From: Rhodocyclaceae bacterium
GTDB lineage: Bacteria; Pseudomonadota; Gammaproteobacteria; Burkholderiales; Rhodocyclaceae
Assembly (NCBI GenBank): GCA_030824115.1
Contig: JAVBYI010000003.1
Coordinates: 1 to 63,392 of the forward strand
DNA length: 63,392 nucleotides
Direction: 5' to 3'
The stretch's first letter is position 1. Each line of letters starts with the position of its first letter. The notes under the pieces are model-generated. The model made no database searches. It had not been told where the DNA came from and saw nothing but the letters and a program-made list of their open reading frames with translations. A program made the position numbers and the translations under genes. Positions 9,087 through 18,218 of this stretch are shown in pieces.

Positions 9087-10055
9087 ATGGCGACCTCATT
9101 GCCACATGGTCAGGCCCCCGCCGCTTCGCTGATCGACAACGTCGATGCCCGCACCAAGCTGGCGGGTTCGAATCGCATGGAGATTCTGCTGTTCTCGCTG
9201 GGCACCAACGAGACATTTGGCATCAACGTCTTCAAGGTGCGCGAAGTCAGCAAGACCCCTTCCATCACCAAGTCGCCGCACATGCCAGAGGGCGTCGAGG
9301 GGTTGATCAGCCTGCGCGGTAACGTCATTCCGGTCGTCTCGCTGGCGCGCGTGATGCACCTTGCCGATGCTCCGCCCGGGCGCGGTGGCTCGATGATGGT
9401 GACCGAGTACAGCAAGCGTACGCTGGGCTTTCTCGTCCATGACGTCGATCGCATCATCCGCGTCGATTGGGATCGTGTGCGCGCACCGGAATCCGTCACC
9501 AGCGGGGCCCATGCCTATATCACCGCGATTACCGAACTGGACAATGGCAAGCTCGTGTCGATTGTTGACGTCGAGCAGATCATGGCTAATACCTTTGGTG
9601 AAGGGGTTATCGGCCAGATTGACCATATGGGCCATGAGGTCGACTACAACATCTTCTTTGTGGATGACTCTGCGGTTGCACGCAAGAAGATCATCGAAGT
9701 CCTCGAGAAGATGGGCGTCAAGCATAAGCACGCGCAAAACGGCATGGAAGCCTGGACACGCTTGTCCGGCATGGCTGCACATGCCCAGCAGACCGGCCAG
9801 GACTTGCGCAGTGAGGTGAATGTCATCCTCGTCGATGCCGAAATGCCCGAGATGGATGGCTATGTGCTGACCAAACATATCAAGTCCGACAAACGCTTTG
9901 ATGGCATCCCGGTGGTGATGCACTCCTCGCTGTCTTCTGAGGCCAACCGGTCGATGGGTAAAAGCGTAGGCGTCGATGCCTATGTGGCCAAGTTCGATGC
10001 CGAGGCACTGGCTGATACCCTGCGTCCCCTGCTGCTCAAGTCGGCGCGCGATTAA
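9087..10055 (+). CDS. cheV: chemotaxis coupling protein CheV (second copy)
   Basis: Second CheW-receiver fusion of 322 residues. The CheW-like domain spans about 25-170. The receiver part (about 186-318) has F-V-D-D at 191-194 and phospho-acceptor D250 in V-D-A-E-M-P-E-M-D-G. It differs from the first cheV by an extra N-terminal stretch and by lacking the small insertion T-D-T-R-T-G-R before E-T-F-G-I. A clear SD (TAGGAGA) precedes ATG 9087. cheY begins 40 bp after it, so this cheV may be read with cheY-cheZ-cheA. Different receptor preferences for the two CheV proteins are likely, but that is inference. Confidence 0.95.
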   Translation: MATSLPHGQAPAASLIDNVDARTKLAGSNRMEILLFSLGTNETFGINVFKVREVSKTPSITKSPHMPEGVEGLISLRGNVIPVVSLARVMHLADAPPGRGGSMMVTEYSKRTLGFLVHDVDRIIRVDWDRVRAPESVTSGAHAYITAITELDNGKLVSIVDVEQIMANTFGEGVIGQIDHMGHEVDYNIFFVDDSAVARKKIIEVLEKMGVKHKHAQNGMEAWTRLSGMAAHAQQTGQDLRSEVNVILVDAEMPEMDGYVLTKHIKSDKRFDGIPVVMHSSLSSEANRSMGKSVGVDAYVAKFDAEALADTLRPLLLKSARD

Positions 10056-10095
10056 CCGTCATTAGCACTATCAGGTTTTTACCGGAGAAAGTTTC

Positions 10096-10491
10096 ATGGC
10101 TGCAGATCCCAGCAAAATCAAGTTCCTTGTTGTCGATGATTTTTCGACGATGCGCCGCATCGTCCGCAACCTGCTCAAGGAACTGGGGTTCACCAACGTC
10201 GAAGAAGCCGAAGATGGCGCCGTCGCCTGGCAGAAGATTCAGTCCACACCTTACGATTTCATTATTACCGACTGGAACATGCCGAACATGGACGGCCTGA
10301 CCCTGTTGCAGACCATCCGTGGCGATGCGACCTATAAGGGTTTGCCGGTTCTCATGATCACCGCTGAAGCGAAGAAGGAAAACATCATCGCAGCGGCGCA
10401 GGCTGGGGCATCCGGTTACATCGTCAAGCCCTTCACGGCGGCAACTCTGAACGAGAAACTCGTCAAAATCTTCGAAAAACTGGGTTGGTAA
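10096..10491 (+). CDS. cheY: chemotaxis response regulator CheY
   Basis: Single receiver domain of 131 residues that carries the signal from CheA to FliM/FliN in the switch. All key residues are visible: D14-D15, phospho-acceptor D59 in [12 protein letters not shown]89 and K111 in V-K-P-F. Residue 108 is the tyrosine of G-Y-I-V-K-P, as in standard CheY. SD GGAGAAAG precedes the ATG. cheZ starts 8 bp after the stop, so the two are certainly co-expressed. Confidence 0.97.
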   Translation: MAADPSKIKFLVVDDFSTMRRIVRNLLKELGFTNVEEAEDGAVAWQKIQSTPYDFIITDWNMPNMDGLTLLQTIRGDATYKGLPVLMITAEAKKENIIAAAQAGASGYIVKPFTAATLNEKLVKIFEKLGW

Positions 10492-10499
10492 TTGTTGCC

Positions 10500-11339
10500 A
10501 TGAACAAACCGATCAAATTTGACGAATCCGGCGACTCGCAGGATCTGCAGGCCTTGTTCGATACGATTGCCTCGGGTAGCCCGCCTACGCAGCCGGCGCC
10601 TGCACCCGATCCTTCGGGTGATTCCGATGACTTGCAGGCCCTGTTTGACAGCGTTGTCGAACATGTGACCGAAGCGGCCCCCCCCGTGGCGTCCGCGACT
10701 GTCTTGTCTGGCGAAGATTTTGGTGATGCGGCGACGCAGGAGGCGGTCTTCAATCGCATTGGCCATCTCGCCCGCAAGCTGCATGACAGCATGCGCGAAC
10801 TTGGTTACGACAAGGCGCTTGAAGAAACGGCCCGGTCGATACCCGACGCGCAGGAGCGCCTTCAGTACATCGCCAAGATGACTGAGCAGGCTGCAGCGAA
10901 GGTGCTCAACGCCTGTGATATCGCCAATCCTGTGCAGGATCTCATGGCGCAGCGCGTGCAATTGCTGAACGCACAATGGGAGAAGATGTTCACCAATCAG
11001 TTGTCGGTCGACGAGTTCAAGCAACTGGCGGCCGCGTCGCGCACATTTTTTCTTGAAGCGCCCGCCCAATTGGCAACGACCAAGGCTCAACTCAACGAGA
11101 TCATGCTGGCGCAGGACTTCCAGGACTTGACTGGACAGGTCATCAAGCGCGTTGTTGAGATGGTGCAGAACATTGAAGGTCAGTTGCTGCAGGTGCTGAT
11201 TGAGGTGATGCCGGAAGAAAAGAAGGCAGCAGCGCCAGAAGGTTTGATGAATGGCCCGGTAATTAATGCCGCGGGCCGTAATGATGTATTGACGAACCAG
11301 GCGCAGGTCGATGACTTGCTGGAGAGCCTTGGTTTCTAG
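10500..11339 (+). CDS. cheZ: CheY-P phosphatase CheZ, N-terminally extended
   Basis: Dephosphorylates CheY-P to end the switch signal. The conserved active-site segment Q-D-F-Q-D-L-T-G-Q lies late in the four-helix core. The protein ends in Q-V-D-D-L-L-E-S-L-G-F, the CheY-binding tail. At 279 residues it is longer than E. coli CheZ (about 214). The extra length is an N-terminal region with two near-identical motifs, S-G-D-S-x-D-L-Q-A-L-F-D at 10-21 and 39-50, joined by a Pro-rich spacer. ATG 10500 is chosen over TTG 10485, which would overlap cheY. Ten bases separate it from cheA. Confidence 0.95.
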   Translation: MNKPIKFDESGDSQDLQALFDTIASGSPPTQPAPAPDPSGDSDDLQALFDSVVEHVTEAAPPVASATVLSGEDFGDAATQEAVFNRIGHLARKLHDSMRELGYDKALEETARSIPDAQERLQYIAKMTEQAAAKVLNACDIANPVQDLMAQRVQLLNAQWEKMFTNQLSVDEFKQLAAASRTFFLEAPAQLATTKAQLNEIMLAQDFQDLTGQVIKRVVEMVQNIEGQLLQVLIEVMPEEKKAAAPEGLMNGPVINAAGRNDVLTNQAQVDDLLESLGF

Positions 11340-11348
11340 GAGAGAATC

Positions 11349-13250
11349 ATGAGCGACTTTGCCGGAATGGAAGATCTGCTGCAGGACTTTTTGGTCGAAG
11401 CGACCGACCTGCTTTCAGGCGTTGATAACAAGCTGGTCGACCTGGAAAAGAACCCGCAGGACCACGGCTTGCTCAACGATATCTTTCGGGGCTTCCACAC
11501 CATCAAGGGCGGTGCCGGTTTCCTCAATGCCGCTGAACTGGTGACACTCTGCCATCTGACCGAGAACCTGTTCGACAAGCTGCGTACCGGCGAACTGGCG
11601 CTGACCAAGGAAATCATGGACAGCATCATGGCTGCGACCGGCACAGTGCGCGACATGTTTGGTCATCTCGAAAGCGGTGTGCAGCCGCCTGCGGCCGACG
11701 CTAGCCTGATTGCCAACCTCAAGGCGGCGCTGGCGGGTGAAATTCCCGCTGCAGCTTCTGCGACCGCCGCAACGCCTGCCGCACAGGTTACGGCGGCTGC
11801 GCCCGCTGCGGTGCCCGCAGCCGGCCCGGATTGGGACAAGCTCTTTGGCGCCCTGTCAGGCGCACCAGCCGGAGCTTCCGCGCCTGCGGCAGCCCCCAAT
11901 CCCGCTATGCATACGCAGGTGGCTGGTCAGACGCCGGAAGCTGTCATCCAGCATGCCGTTGGTCGGCGCACCACGGATAAGCCGGGTACCGTTTCCGCCC
12001 CGGTTGGGCGTCGTACCGAGGAAAAGACCCGTGACAACTCGATCCGTGTCGATACCTCGCGTCTCGATCAGGTACTTAACCTGTCCGGCGAAATCGGCCT
12101 GACCAAAAACCGCCTCAACGCTCTGCGTAGCGACATCCTCAACGGCCGCAACGATACCGATACGTTGCACGCCCTCGACCAAGCGGTCAGTCAGCTCGAT
12201 CTGCTGGTCTCCGATCTGCAGAACGCCGTGATGAAGACGCGCATGCAGCCGATCGGTCGGCTGTTCCAGAAATATCCGCGGATTGCACGCGATCTGGCGC
12301 GCAACCTCGGCAAGGATGTCGAACTGGCGCTGGTCGGTGAGGAAACTGAAATCGACAAGACCATGATTGAGGATCTTTCCGATCCGATCATCCACTTGAT
12401 TCGAAACGCAGTTGACCATGGCGTTGAGGGACCTGAAGAACGGCGCGCCAACGGCAAGCCGGAAAAATCCCAGGTGCGCTTGGAAGCCCGCCAGGAAGGC
12501 GATCATATCGTTTTGATCGTGGCCGACGACGGCAAGGGCATGAATCCTGAGAAGTTACGCGCCAAGGCCCTCGAAAAGGGCATCATCACCGACGAAGAAG
12601 CCAACACCATGGACGAGCGCCAGAGCCTGCATCTGGTGATGCTGCCCGGTTTCTCGACCAAGGATGTGGCATCCGACGTATCTGGCCGTGGCGTTGGCAT
12701 GGATGTGGTGAAGACCAATATCCAGAAACTCAACGGCAGCATCGAGATCAAGTCGGTCGTTGGCAAGGGCACCACCTTTATCATTTCGCTGCCGCTGACG
12801 CTGGCGATTCTTCCCGTGCTGCTGGTGCAACTTGGCGAACAACCCTTTGCCGTGCCGCTCTCGATGGTGCGCGAAATCCTGCCGATCGAAATCAGTCAGG
12901 TGCAGGAAGTCGGTGGTAACGCCACCATGGTGGTGCGCGGCGAAGTCATGCCGATCTACCCGATTGCCCACCTGCTCGGCTGGTCGCCGGAGAAAGTACC
13001 GGAATATGGCGTGCTTATGCAGACCGCCGAACATACCTTCATTCTGGCTATTGATGGCTTCATGGGGCGCGAGGATGCTGTGATCAAGTCGCTCGAGGAC
13101 TTCCGTCCGAAGGGGGTAGCCGGTGTTACGACACTGTCCAATGGCCAGATTGTGCTGATTCTCGACATGAAAGAGTTGCTTGCTGACATGGGGAACAATC
13201 GTGGTGTGCCGCGTTCATCCTTGATTCCCTTGGGGCAGGTCGCCGCCTAA
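11349..13250 (+). CDS. cheA: chemotaxis histidine kinase CheA
   Basis: Receptor-controlled kinase that phosphorylates CheY, CheB and CheV. The Hpt (P1) domain has His50 in F-H-T-I-K-G-G. A long Ala/Pro linker (about 125-230) replaces a recognisable P2 domain and contains two V-G-R-R-T segments. The dimerisation domain starts near 240 (V-L-N-L-S-G-E-I). The ATPase has the N-box I-R-N-A-V-D-H-G, D-D-G-K-G-M and G-R-G-V-G-M-D-V-V. A CheW-like domain forms the last 130 residues. The length of 633 is normal. It closes the cheY-cheZ-cheA run and is followed by an intergenic repeat copy. Confidence 0.97.
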   Translation: MSDFAGMEDLLQDFLVEATDLLSGVDNKLVDLEKNPQDHGLLNDIFRGFHTIKGGAGFLNAAELVTLCHLTENLFDKLRTGELALTKEIMDSIMAATGTVRDMFGHLESGVQPPAADASLIANLKAALAGEIPAAASATAATPAAQVTAAAPAAVPAAGPDWDKLFGALSGAPAGASAPAAAPNPAMHTQVAGQTPEAVIQHAVGRRTTDKPGTVSAPVGRRTEEKTRDNSIRVDTSRLDQVLNLSGEIGLTKNRLNALRSDILNGRNDTDTLHALDQAVSQLDLLVSDLQNAVMKTRMQPIGRLFQKYPRIARDLARNLGKDVELALVGEETEIDKTMIEDLSDPIIHLIRNAVDHGVEGPEERRANGKPEKSQVRLEARQEGDHIVLIVADDGKGMNPEKLRAKALEKGIITDEEANTMDERQSLHLVMLPGFSTKDVASDVSGRGVGMDVVKTNIQKLNGSIEIKSVVGKGTTFIISLPLTLAILPVLLVQLGEQPFAVPLSMVREILPIEISQVQEVGGNATMVVRGEVMPIYPIAHLLGWSPEKVPEYGVLMQTAEHTFILAIDGFMGREDAVIKSLEDFRPKGVAGVTTLSNGQIVLILDMKELLADMGNNRGVPRSSLIPLGQVAA

Positions 13251-13252
13251 TT

Positions 13253-13277
13253 AAAAGTCGGCGCTGGCGGGACGGCA
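13253..13277 (+). repeat. 25-bp interspersed repeat, copy 3 (intergenic, cheA-flhB)
   Basis: Forward copy with central bases GGG, starting three bases after the cheA stop codon. A GGCAA-N3-TTGCC palindrome lies 85 bp further on in the same gap. Confidence 0.92.
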
Positions 13278-13361
13278 TAGCCGGCTCGCCGCTAACAGGC
13301 GGCGGCCTGAGGAATAACCCGCCAATTCCCGCTTATTCCCCGGTTCCTTCCTGACCTCACC

Positions 13362-13374
13362 GGCAATAATTGCC
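13362..13374. repeat. GGCAA-N3-TTGCC palindrome before flhB
   Basis: GGCAATAATTGCC, extended to CCGG...CCGG over 17 bp, lies 22 bp before the flhB ATG. It is one of six exact copies of this 13-bp pattern in the window. Function unknown. Confidence 0.6.
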
Positions 13375-13396
13375 GGCATGAGTGGAAGAACCGTTA

Positions 13397-14551
13397 ATGG
13401 CTGAAGACAGCGATCTCGAAAAGACCGAACCGCCATCATCGCGACGTCTGGAACAGGCGCGTGAAGAGGGGCAGGTACCGCAGTCGCGCGAGCTCATGGC
13501 TTTTCTGGTCATGGCGGCAGGGGCGGGTGGTCTGTGGATGATGTCCAGCTGGCTTGTTCAACGCGGCGAGGATGTGATGCGCCTTGGTCTGACGCTGGAT
13601 CGCCAGGAAGCCTTTGATACCAATGCGCTGGGCATGAACCTGTTGTCGCTGGGGAGCGAAGCGCTGATGACCGTTGCCCCATTTTTTCTTTTGACCATGG
13701 TGGCTGCGCTGGCCACCCCCGTGTTGCTGACCGGTGGTTGGGTGTTTTCACCCAAGGCGCTGACCTTCAATATGGACCGCATCGACCCGCTCAAGGGTGT
13801 GAAGCGGATGATCTCCTGGCAGAGCATCGCCGAGATGGTGAAGGGCATCCTCAAGGCCTTGTTGATGGGCGGCATTGTCTGGTGGGTGGTATCGCATGAG
13901 CGCGACAAGCTGTTTGCCATGCTGTCACAACCGATCGAGTCGGCGCTGCCGGCGTTCGGGCAGATCATCCTCTACGCTTTCATCGGTTTTGTCGCCGGCC
14001 TGATGGTGATTGCACTGATCGATGTGCCCTTCCAGTTGTGGCGCTACTACGCCGGCCTGAAGATGACGCGCGAAGAGTTGCGTCAGGAAATGAAGGAGCT
14101 GGAAGGCGATCCGCATCTCAAGGCGCGTATCCGCAGCCAGCAGCGCGAGATTGCCCGTAAGCGCATGATGTCCGAGGTGCCGAAGGCCGATGTGGTGGTG
14201 ACCAACCCGACCCACTTTGCCGTCGCTTTGAAATACGACCGGGAAAAAGGCGGCGCGCCGCAGGTGGTGGCCAAAGGCATGAATCTCGTGGCACAGAAGA
14301 TTCGCGACCTGGCCGGCGAGCACAAGGTGCCGATTGTCGAGCTGCCGCCGCTGGCGCGTGCGTTACACCGTCATGTCGAGATCGGACAGGAAGTGCCATC
14401 GGCGCTCTATACCGCCGTCGCTGAAGTGATGGCCTACGTGTATCAGCTCAGCGAATTCATGACACGCGGACAGGCAGCAGGCATTTTCCCGCCTTCTCCT
14501 CCCACTGCCGTGGCGGTGCCTGAAGGGCTTGATCCGGGAGCACTTGACTAA
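13397..14551 (+). CDS. flhB: flagellar export apparatus switch protein FlhB
   Basis: Inner-membrane part of the flagellar type III export gate; its cleavage switches export from rod/hook to filament substrates. Several membrane helices lie between about 30 and 210. The cytoplasmic domain follows, with the self-cleavage motif N-P-T-H in V-V-V-T-N-P-T-H-F-A-V-A-L. ATG 13397 is preceded by GGAAGAA and preferred over in-frame GTG 13382. The length of 384 is normal. The stop overlaps the flhA start by one base (TAATG), so the two are coupled. A paralogue of only the C-terminal domain is encoded at 48870-49184. Confidence 0.96.
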   Translation: MAEDSDLEKTEPPSSRRLEQAREEGQVPQSRELMAFLVMAAGAGGLWMMSSWLVQRGEDVMRLGLTLDRQEAFDTNALGMNLLSLGSEALMTVAPFFLLTMVAALATPVLLTGGWVFSPKALTFNMDRIDPLKGVKRMISWQSIAEMVKGILKALLMGGIVWWVVSHERDKLFAMLSQPIESALPAFGQIILYAFIGFVAGLMVIALIDVPFQLWRYYAGLKMTREELRQEMKELEGDPHLKARIRSQQREIARKRMMSEVPKADVVVTNPTHFAVALKYDREKGGAPQVVAKGMNLVAQKIRDLAGEHKVPIVELPPLARALHRHVEIGQEVPSALYTAVAEVMAYVYQLSEFMTRGQAAGIFPPSPPTAVAVPEGLDPGALD

Positions 14552-16647
14552 TGGCCACGCAAGCCATCAACTGGTCGATGCTGACCCGTACCTCAAACCT
14601 GAAGGCGCTGGCAGCGCCGATGCTCATCATCTTCATCCTGTCGATGATGGTGTTGCCGCTGCCACCGTTCATGCTCGACGTGTTCTTTACCTTCAACATC
14701 GCCATGTCGGTGATGGTGATGCTGGTGGCGCTTAATACGCTCAAGCCGCTCGACTTCTCGGTGTTTCCCACCGTGCTGCTGGTTACCACGCTGCTGCGCC
14801 TGTCACTTAACGTCGCCTCGACGCGGATTGTGCTGCTCGATGGTCATACCGGGCCGGCAGCGGCCGGCAAGGTGATCGAGGCGTTTGGCCACTTCCTCGT
14901 CGGTGGCAACTACGCAGTGGGCATCATCGTCTTCATCATCCTGACGATCATCAACTTCGTGGTGATTACCAAGGGTGCCGGCCGGATTGCCGAAGTGTCG
15001 GCACGCTTTACCCTGGATGCCATGCCCGGCAAACAGATGGCGATCGATGCCGACTTGAATGCGGGTCTGATTGGCGAAGACGAAGCGCGCCGACGCCGCA
15101 AGGAAATTTCGCAGGAAGCCGACTTTTTCGGTTCCATGGATGGTGCGTCGAAGTTCGTCCGCGGCGATGCGATCGCCGGCATCCTGATCCTCCTGATCAA
15201 CATCATCGGTGGTCTGATCGTCGGCATGCTCCAGCATGATATGGCTGCCGGCGAGGCGGCCAAGACCTACACCCTGCTGACGATTGGCGATGGTCTGGTG
15301 GCGCAGATTCCTGCATTGGTCATTTCGGTGGCTGCGGGTTTGGTCGTGTCGCGTGTCAATGATGAAAAGGACATCACGACCTCCTTCACCGCACAACTAT
15401 TTGGCAACCCGATGGTGCTGGGCATGACGGGCGGCATTCTCGGCATTCTGGGCCTGATTCCCGGCATGCCGAACTTTGTCTTCCTGCTGCTGGCGGCCGG
15501 GCTTGGTTGGCTGGCCTGGAGCAAGGTGCAAAAAGTTGCTGCGGAAGTGGCTGCGGTAGCAGAAAAGCCCGTGGCGCCGATTGCTCCGCCGGAAGAATCC
15601 ACCGAAGCCAGTTGGGCCGATGTGGCGCCGGTTGACGTGCTCGGGCTGGAAGTGGGCTATCGCCTGATCCCGCTGGTTGATCGCGGTCAGGATGGTGAGC
15701 TGCTGAAACGTATTCGCGGGCTGCGCAAGAAGTTCGCGCAGGAAGTGGGCTTCCTCTCTGCGCCTGTTCATATCCGCGACAACCTCGAACTCAAGCCGAA
15801 CGGCTATCGCATTACGCTCAAGGGTGTTGAGGTTGGTTCAGGCGAAGCCTTCCCGGGCATGTTCCTCGCGATCAACCCTGGCCGTGTCAGCGGGCCGCTG
15901 GGCGGCAACCCGACCAAGGATCCGGCCTTTGGCCTGCCTGCAGTCTGGATTGAGACAGCCGTGCGCGATCAGGCCCATATCATGGGCTATACGGTAGTGG
16001 ATGCCGGCACCGTGGTGGCGACCCATCTCAATCACCTGATCATGTCTCATGCTGCCGAACTGCTCGGTCGTCAGGAAACGCAAGCATTGCTTGATCATCT
16101 GGCCAAGGATGCGCCCAAGCTCATTGAAGAGCTGGTGCCGAAGATTCTGCCGTTGTCGACGGTACAGCGTGTGCTGCAGAACCTGCTCGAAGAAGGCGTC
16201 AATATCCGCGACATGCGGTCCATCATCGAGACATTGGCGGAGAACGCCATGCGTGCGCAGGACCCGACGGAACTCACCGCACTGGTGCGTATCGCGCTGG
16301 GTCGCTCGATCGTGCAGCAGATTTTCCCGAGTGCTCAGGAATTGCAGGTCATGGCACTTGAGCCCGGCCTTGAAAGACTGCTGACCCAGGCATTACAGGG
16401 TGCCGGTGCCGACGGCTCGGGCATTGAGCCTGGACTGGCCGATACCCTGTTGCGCGAAACGGCCGTGGCGGCCAAGCGTCAGGAAGACATGGGCATGCCC
16501 TCGGTGCTGTTGGTGCCGAGCGGGCTGCGCTGGTTGCTGTCACGCTTCCTGCGCCGTGCCTGGACGAATTTGAAAGTGTTGTCGAACAGTGAAATTCCCG
16601 ATGCCAAGACGATCAAGGTCACCGCGATCATCGGGGCAAAAGCATGA
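14551..16647 (+). CDS. flhA: flagellar export gate protein FlhA
   Basis: Large export-gate subunit: membrane part with several helices in residues about 15-330, then a cytoplasmic nonamer-forming domain that docks chaperone-substrate complexes. The family signature is visible as R-F-T-L-D-A-M-P-G-K-Q-M-A-I-D-A-D-L-N. The length of 698 is typical. A Pro/Glu-rich linker near 333-350 joins the halves. It is one-base coupled to flhB and followed after 25 bp by flhF, the conserved flhB-flhA-flhF-flhG-fliA order of polar flagellates. Confidence 0.97.
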   Translation: MATQAINWSMLTRTSNLKALAAPMLIIFILSMMVLPLPPFMLDVFFTFNIAMSVMVMLVALNTLKPLDFSVFPTVLLVTTLLRLSLNVASTRIVLLDGHTGPAAAGKVIEAFGHFLVGGNYAVGIIVFIILTIINFVVITKGAGRIAEVSARFTLDAMPGKQMAIDADLNAGLIGEDEARRRRKEISQEADFFGSMDGASKFVRGDAIAGILILLINIIGGLIVGMLQHDMAAGEAAKTYTLLTIGDGLVAQIPALVISVAAGLVVSRVNDEKDITTSFTAQLFGNPMVLGMTGGILGILGLIPGMPNFVFLLLAAGLGWLAWSKVQKVAAEVAAVAEKPVAPIAPPEESTEASWADVAPVDVLGLEVGYRLIPLVDRGQDGELLKRIRGLRKKFAQEVGFLSAPVHIRDNLELKPNGYRITLKGVEVGSGEAFPGMFLAINPGRVSGPLGGNPTKDPAFGLPAVWIETAVRDQAHIMGYTVVDAGTVVATHLNHLIMSHAAELLGRQETQALLDHLAKDAPKLIEELVPKILPLSTVQRVLQNLLEEGVNIRDMRSIIETLAENAMRAQDPTELTALVRIALGRSIVQQIFPSAQELQVMALEPGLERLLTQALQGAGADGSGIEPGLADTLLRETAVAAKRQEDMGMPSVLLVPSGLRWLLSRFLRRAWTNLKVLSNSEIPDAKTIKVTAIIGAKA

Positions 16648-16672
16648 ACAAGCGAAATGAGAAGGAACTGAC

Positions 16673-18199
16673 ATGACGGTAAAACGCTTCTTCGGAGAAA
16701 GCGCCCGCGATGCGTTGCGCAAGGTGAAGGCGGCGCTCGGCCCCGAGGCCATCGTGATTTCCAACAAGCCTGTGCAGGGCGGGGTGGAAATCATGGCGAT
16801 GTCGGCAGACAGTCTTGAGGAGCTCTCCCAGCAGAGTGCTCCGCAACGCGCTGAAAGCAAGCCGGCTGTGCAGGCTGCGGTAGCCGCGAAGCCTGCCGTC
16901 TCGCCAGCGCCGACTTCTGTGGAAGACAATGACGACGGCGATTACGCCGTGTCCTTGTCAGCCAAGGCGCGTGCACCTCTGCCGTTCCAGCCCTGGCAAC
17001 CGTGGCAGCCGCCGCGTGCCGAAGAGTCTGCCAAAGCAGCTGCACCGGTACGTCAGGCGGCGCTTGCTGCCACACCTGAACGTGCGCGTCCGCGCCCTTT
17101 GCCGCCCAAGGAAAACAATGCCCCGGCCCCGTCTGTCCGGCGCGAGTCCCAAGGCTTCGGGACGAGTTTCGATCCCGCAGCGTTTAGTGCGGCAGGGTCG
17201 GAACCGGGCATGCTCGCCACCCTTGACAGCAATCCGCAAGTTCAGCAAATGATGTCAGAAATGCAGTCGATCAAGTCGATGCTTGAGCGTCAACTGGCTG
17301 GGTTTGCCTGGAACGACATGACACGCCACGCGCCCGCTAAGGCCCAGTTGCTCGGCGAGATGCTCGAAGCAGGTTTCTCGGGGGTTCTTGCGCGTCGTCT
17401 GGTTGAGGACATGCCCGAGGATCTTGATCTGCAGGCGGGGCGCAAGTGGCTGGCGAGTGCCGTCAATCGCCGTCTGCGTACGCTGACGCGCGAGAACGAC
17501 CTGATTGAGCGTGGTGGTGTTTTCGCACTGGTCGGGCCGACCGGCGTGGGCAAGACCACCACGACCGCCAAGTTGGCAGCGCGTTGTGTTGTCCGCTATG
17601 GTGCTGAAAAGCTCGCCTTGCTGACCACCGATGGTTACCGGATTGGCGCCCATGAACAACTGCGTATCTATGGGCGAATCCTCGGTGTGCCGGTGCATGT
17701 GGTACGCGACAGCGAAGACCTGCGCCGTACGTTGGCCGATCTGCGCGGCAAGCACATGGTGTTGATTGACACGGTGGGTATGAGCCAGCGTGATCGCATG
17801 GTAGCCGAGCAGGCGGCGATGCTGATGCGCGCCGGCGACGTGCGTCGCCTGTTGCTGCTGAATGCCACCAGCCGCGGCGATACGCTGGATGATGTGATCC
17901 GCAGCTATGCGGGCGAAGACATTGCCGGCTGCATTCTGACCAAGGTGGACGAAACCGCCTCGCTGGCCCCGGCATTGGATGCCGTCGTGCGTCATGGTTT
18001 GCTGATGGCCTATGTGGCGAATGGCCAGCGTGTGCCGGAAGACCTGCATCTGCCGAATCGCAACTATCTGCTGCACCGCGCGTTCAAACAGCCGACGGCC
18101 AATTCGGCCCATCATCTCAAGCAGGACGAGGTGGGACTGGTGATGCCCTCCAGTCAGGCAGTTGGCCAGTTGAGCCCGCAGGGTCTGGCGGCCGCCTAA
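16673..18199 (+). CDS. flhF: SRP-type GTPase FlhF, flagellar placement
   Basis: GTPase that sets the position of the new flagellum at the pole. The N-terminal basic region (M-T-V-K-R-F-F) leads into a long disordered Pro/Ala stretch (about 50-180). NG domains follow, with G1 G-P-T-G-V-G-K-T-T, G3 D-T-V-G-M and T-K-V-D-E. The length of 508 is usual. Residues 75-82 (AVSPAPTS) are encoded by an inverted copy of the 25-bp interspersed repeat, so the element has entered the disordered linker without breaking the frame. The next gene is a shortened flhG, the normal regulator of FlhF. Confidence 0.95.
   Translation: MTVKRFFGESARDALRKVKAALGPEAIVISNKPVQGGVEIMAMSADSLEELSQQSAPQRAESKPAVQAAVAAKPAVSPAPTSVEDNDDGDYAVSLSAKARAPLPFQPWQPWQPPRAEESAKAAAPVRQAALAATPERARPRPLPPKENNAPAPSVRRESQGFGTSFDPAAFSAAGSEPGMLATLDSNPQVQQMMSEMQSIKSMLERQLAGFAWNDMTRHAPAKAQLLGEMLEAGFSGVLARRLVEDMPEDLDLQAGRKWLASAVNRRLRTLTRENDLIERGGVFALVGPTGVGKTTTTAKLAARCVVRYGAEKLALLTTDGYRIGAHEQLRIYGRILGVPVHVVRDSEDLRRTLADLRGKHMVLIDTVGMSQRDRMVAEQAAMLMRAGDVRRLLLLNATSRGDTLDDVIRSYAGEDIAGCILTKVDETASLAPALDAVVRHGLLMAYVANGQRVPEDLHLPNRNYLLHRAFKQPTANSAHHLKQDEVGLVMPSSQAVGQLSPQGLAAA
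16894..16918 (-). repeat. 25-bp interspersed repeat, copy 4 (inside flhF)
   Basis: Reverse copy with central bases GAG on its own strand. Read with flhF it encodes AVSPAPTS in the low-complexity linker. Confidence 0.9.
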
Positions 18200-18218
18200 G
18201 CAGGATCGGATCGTACAT

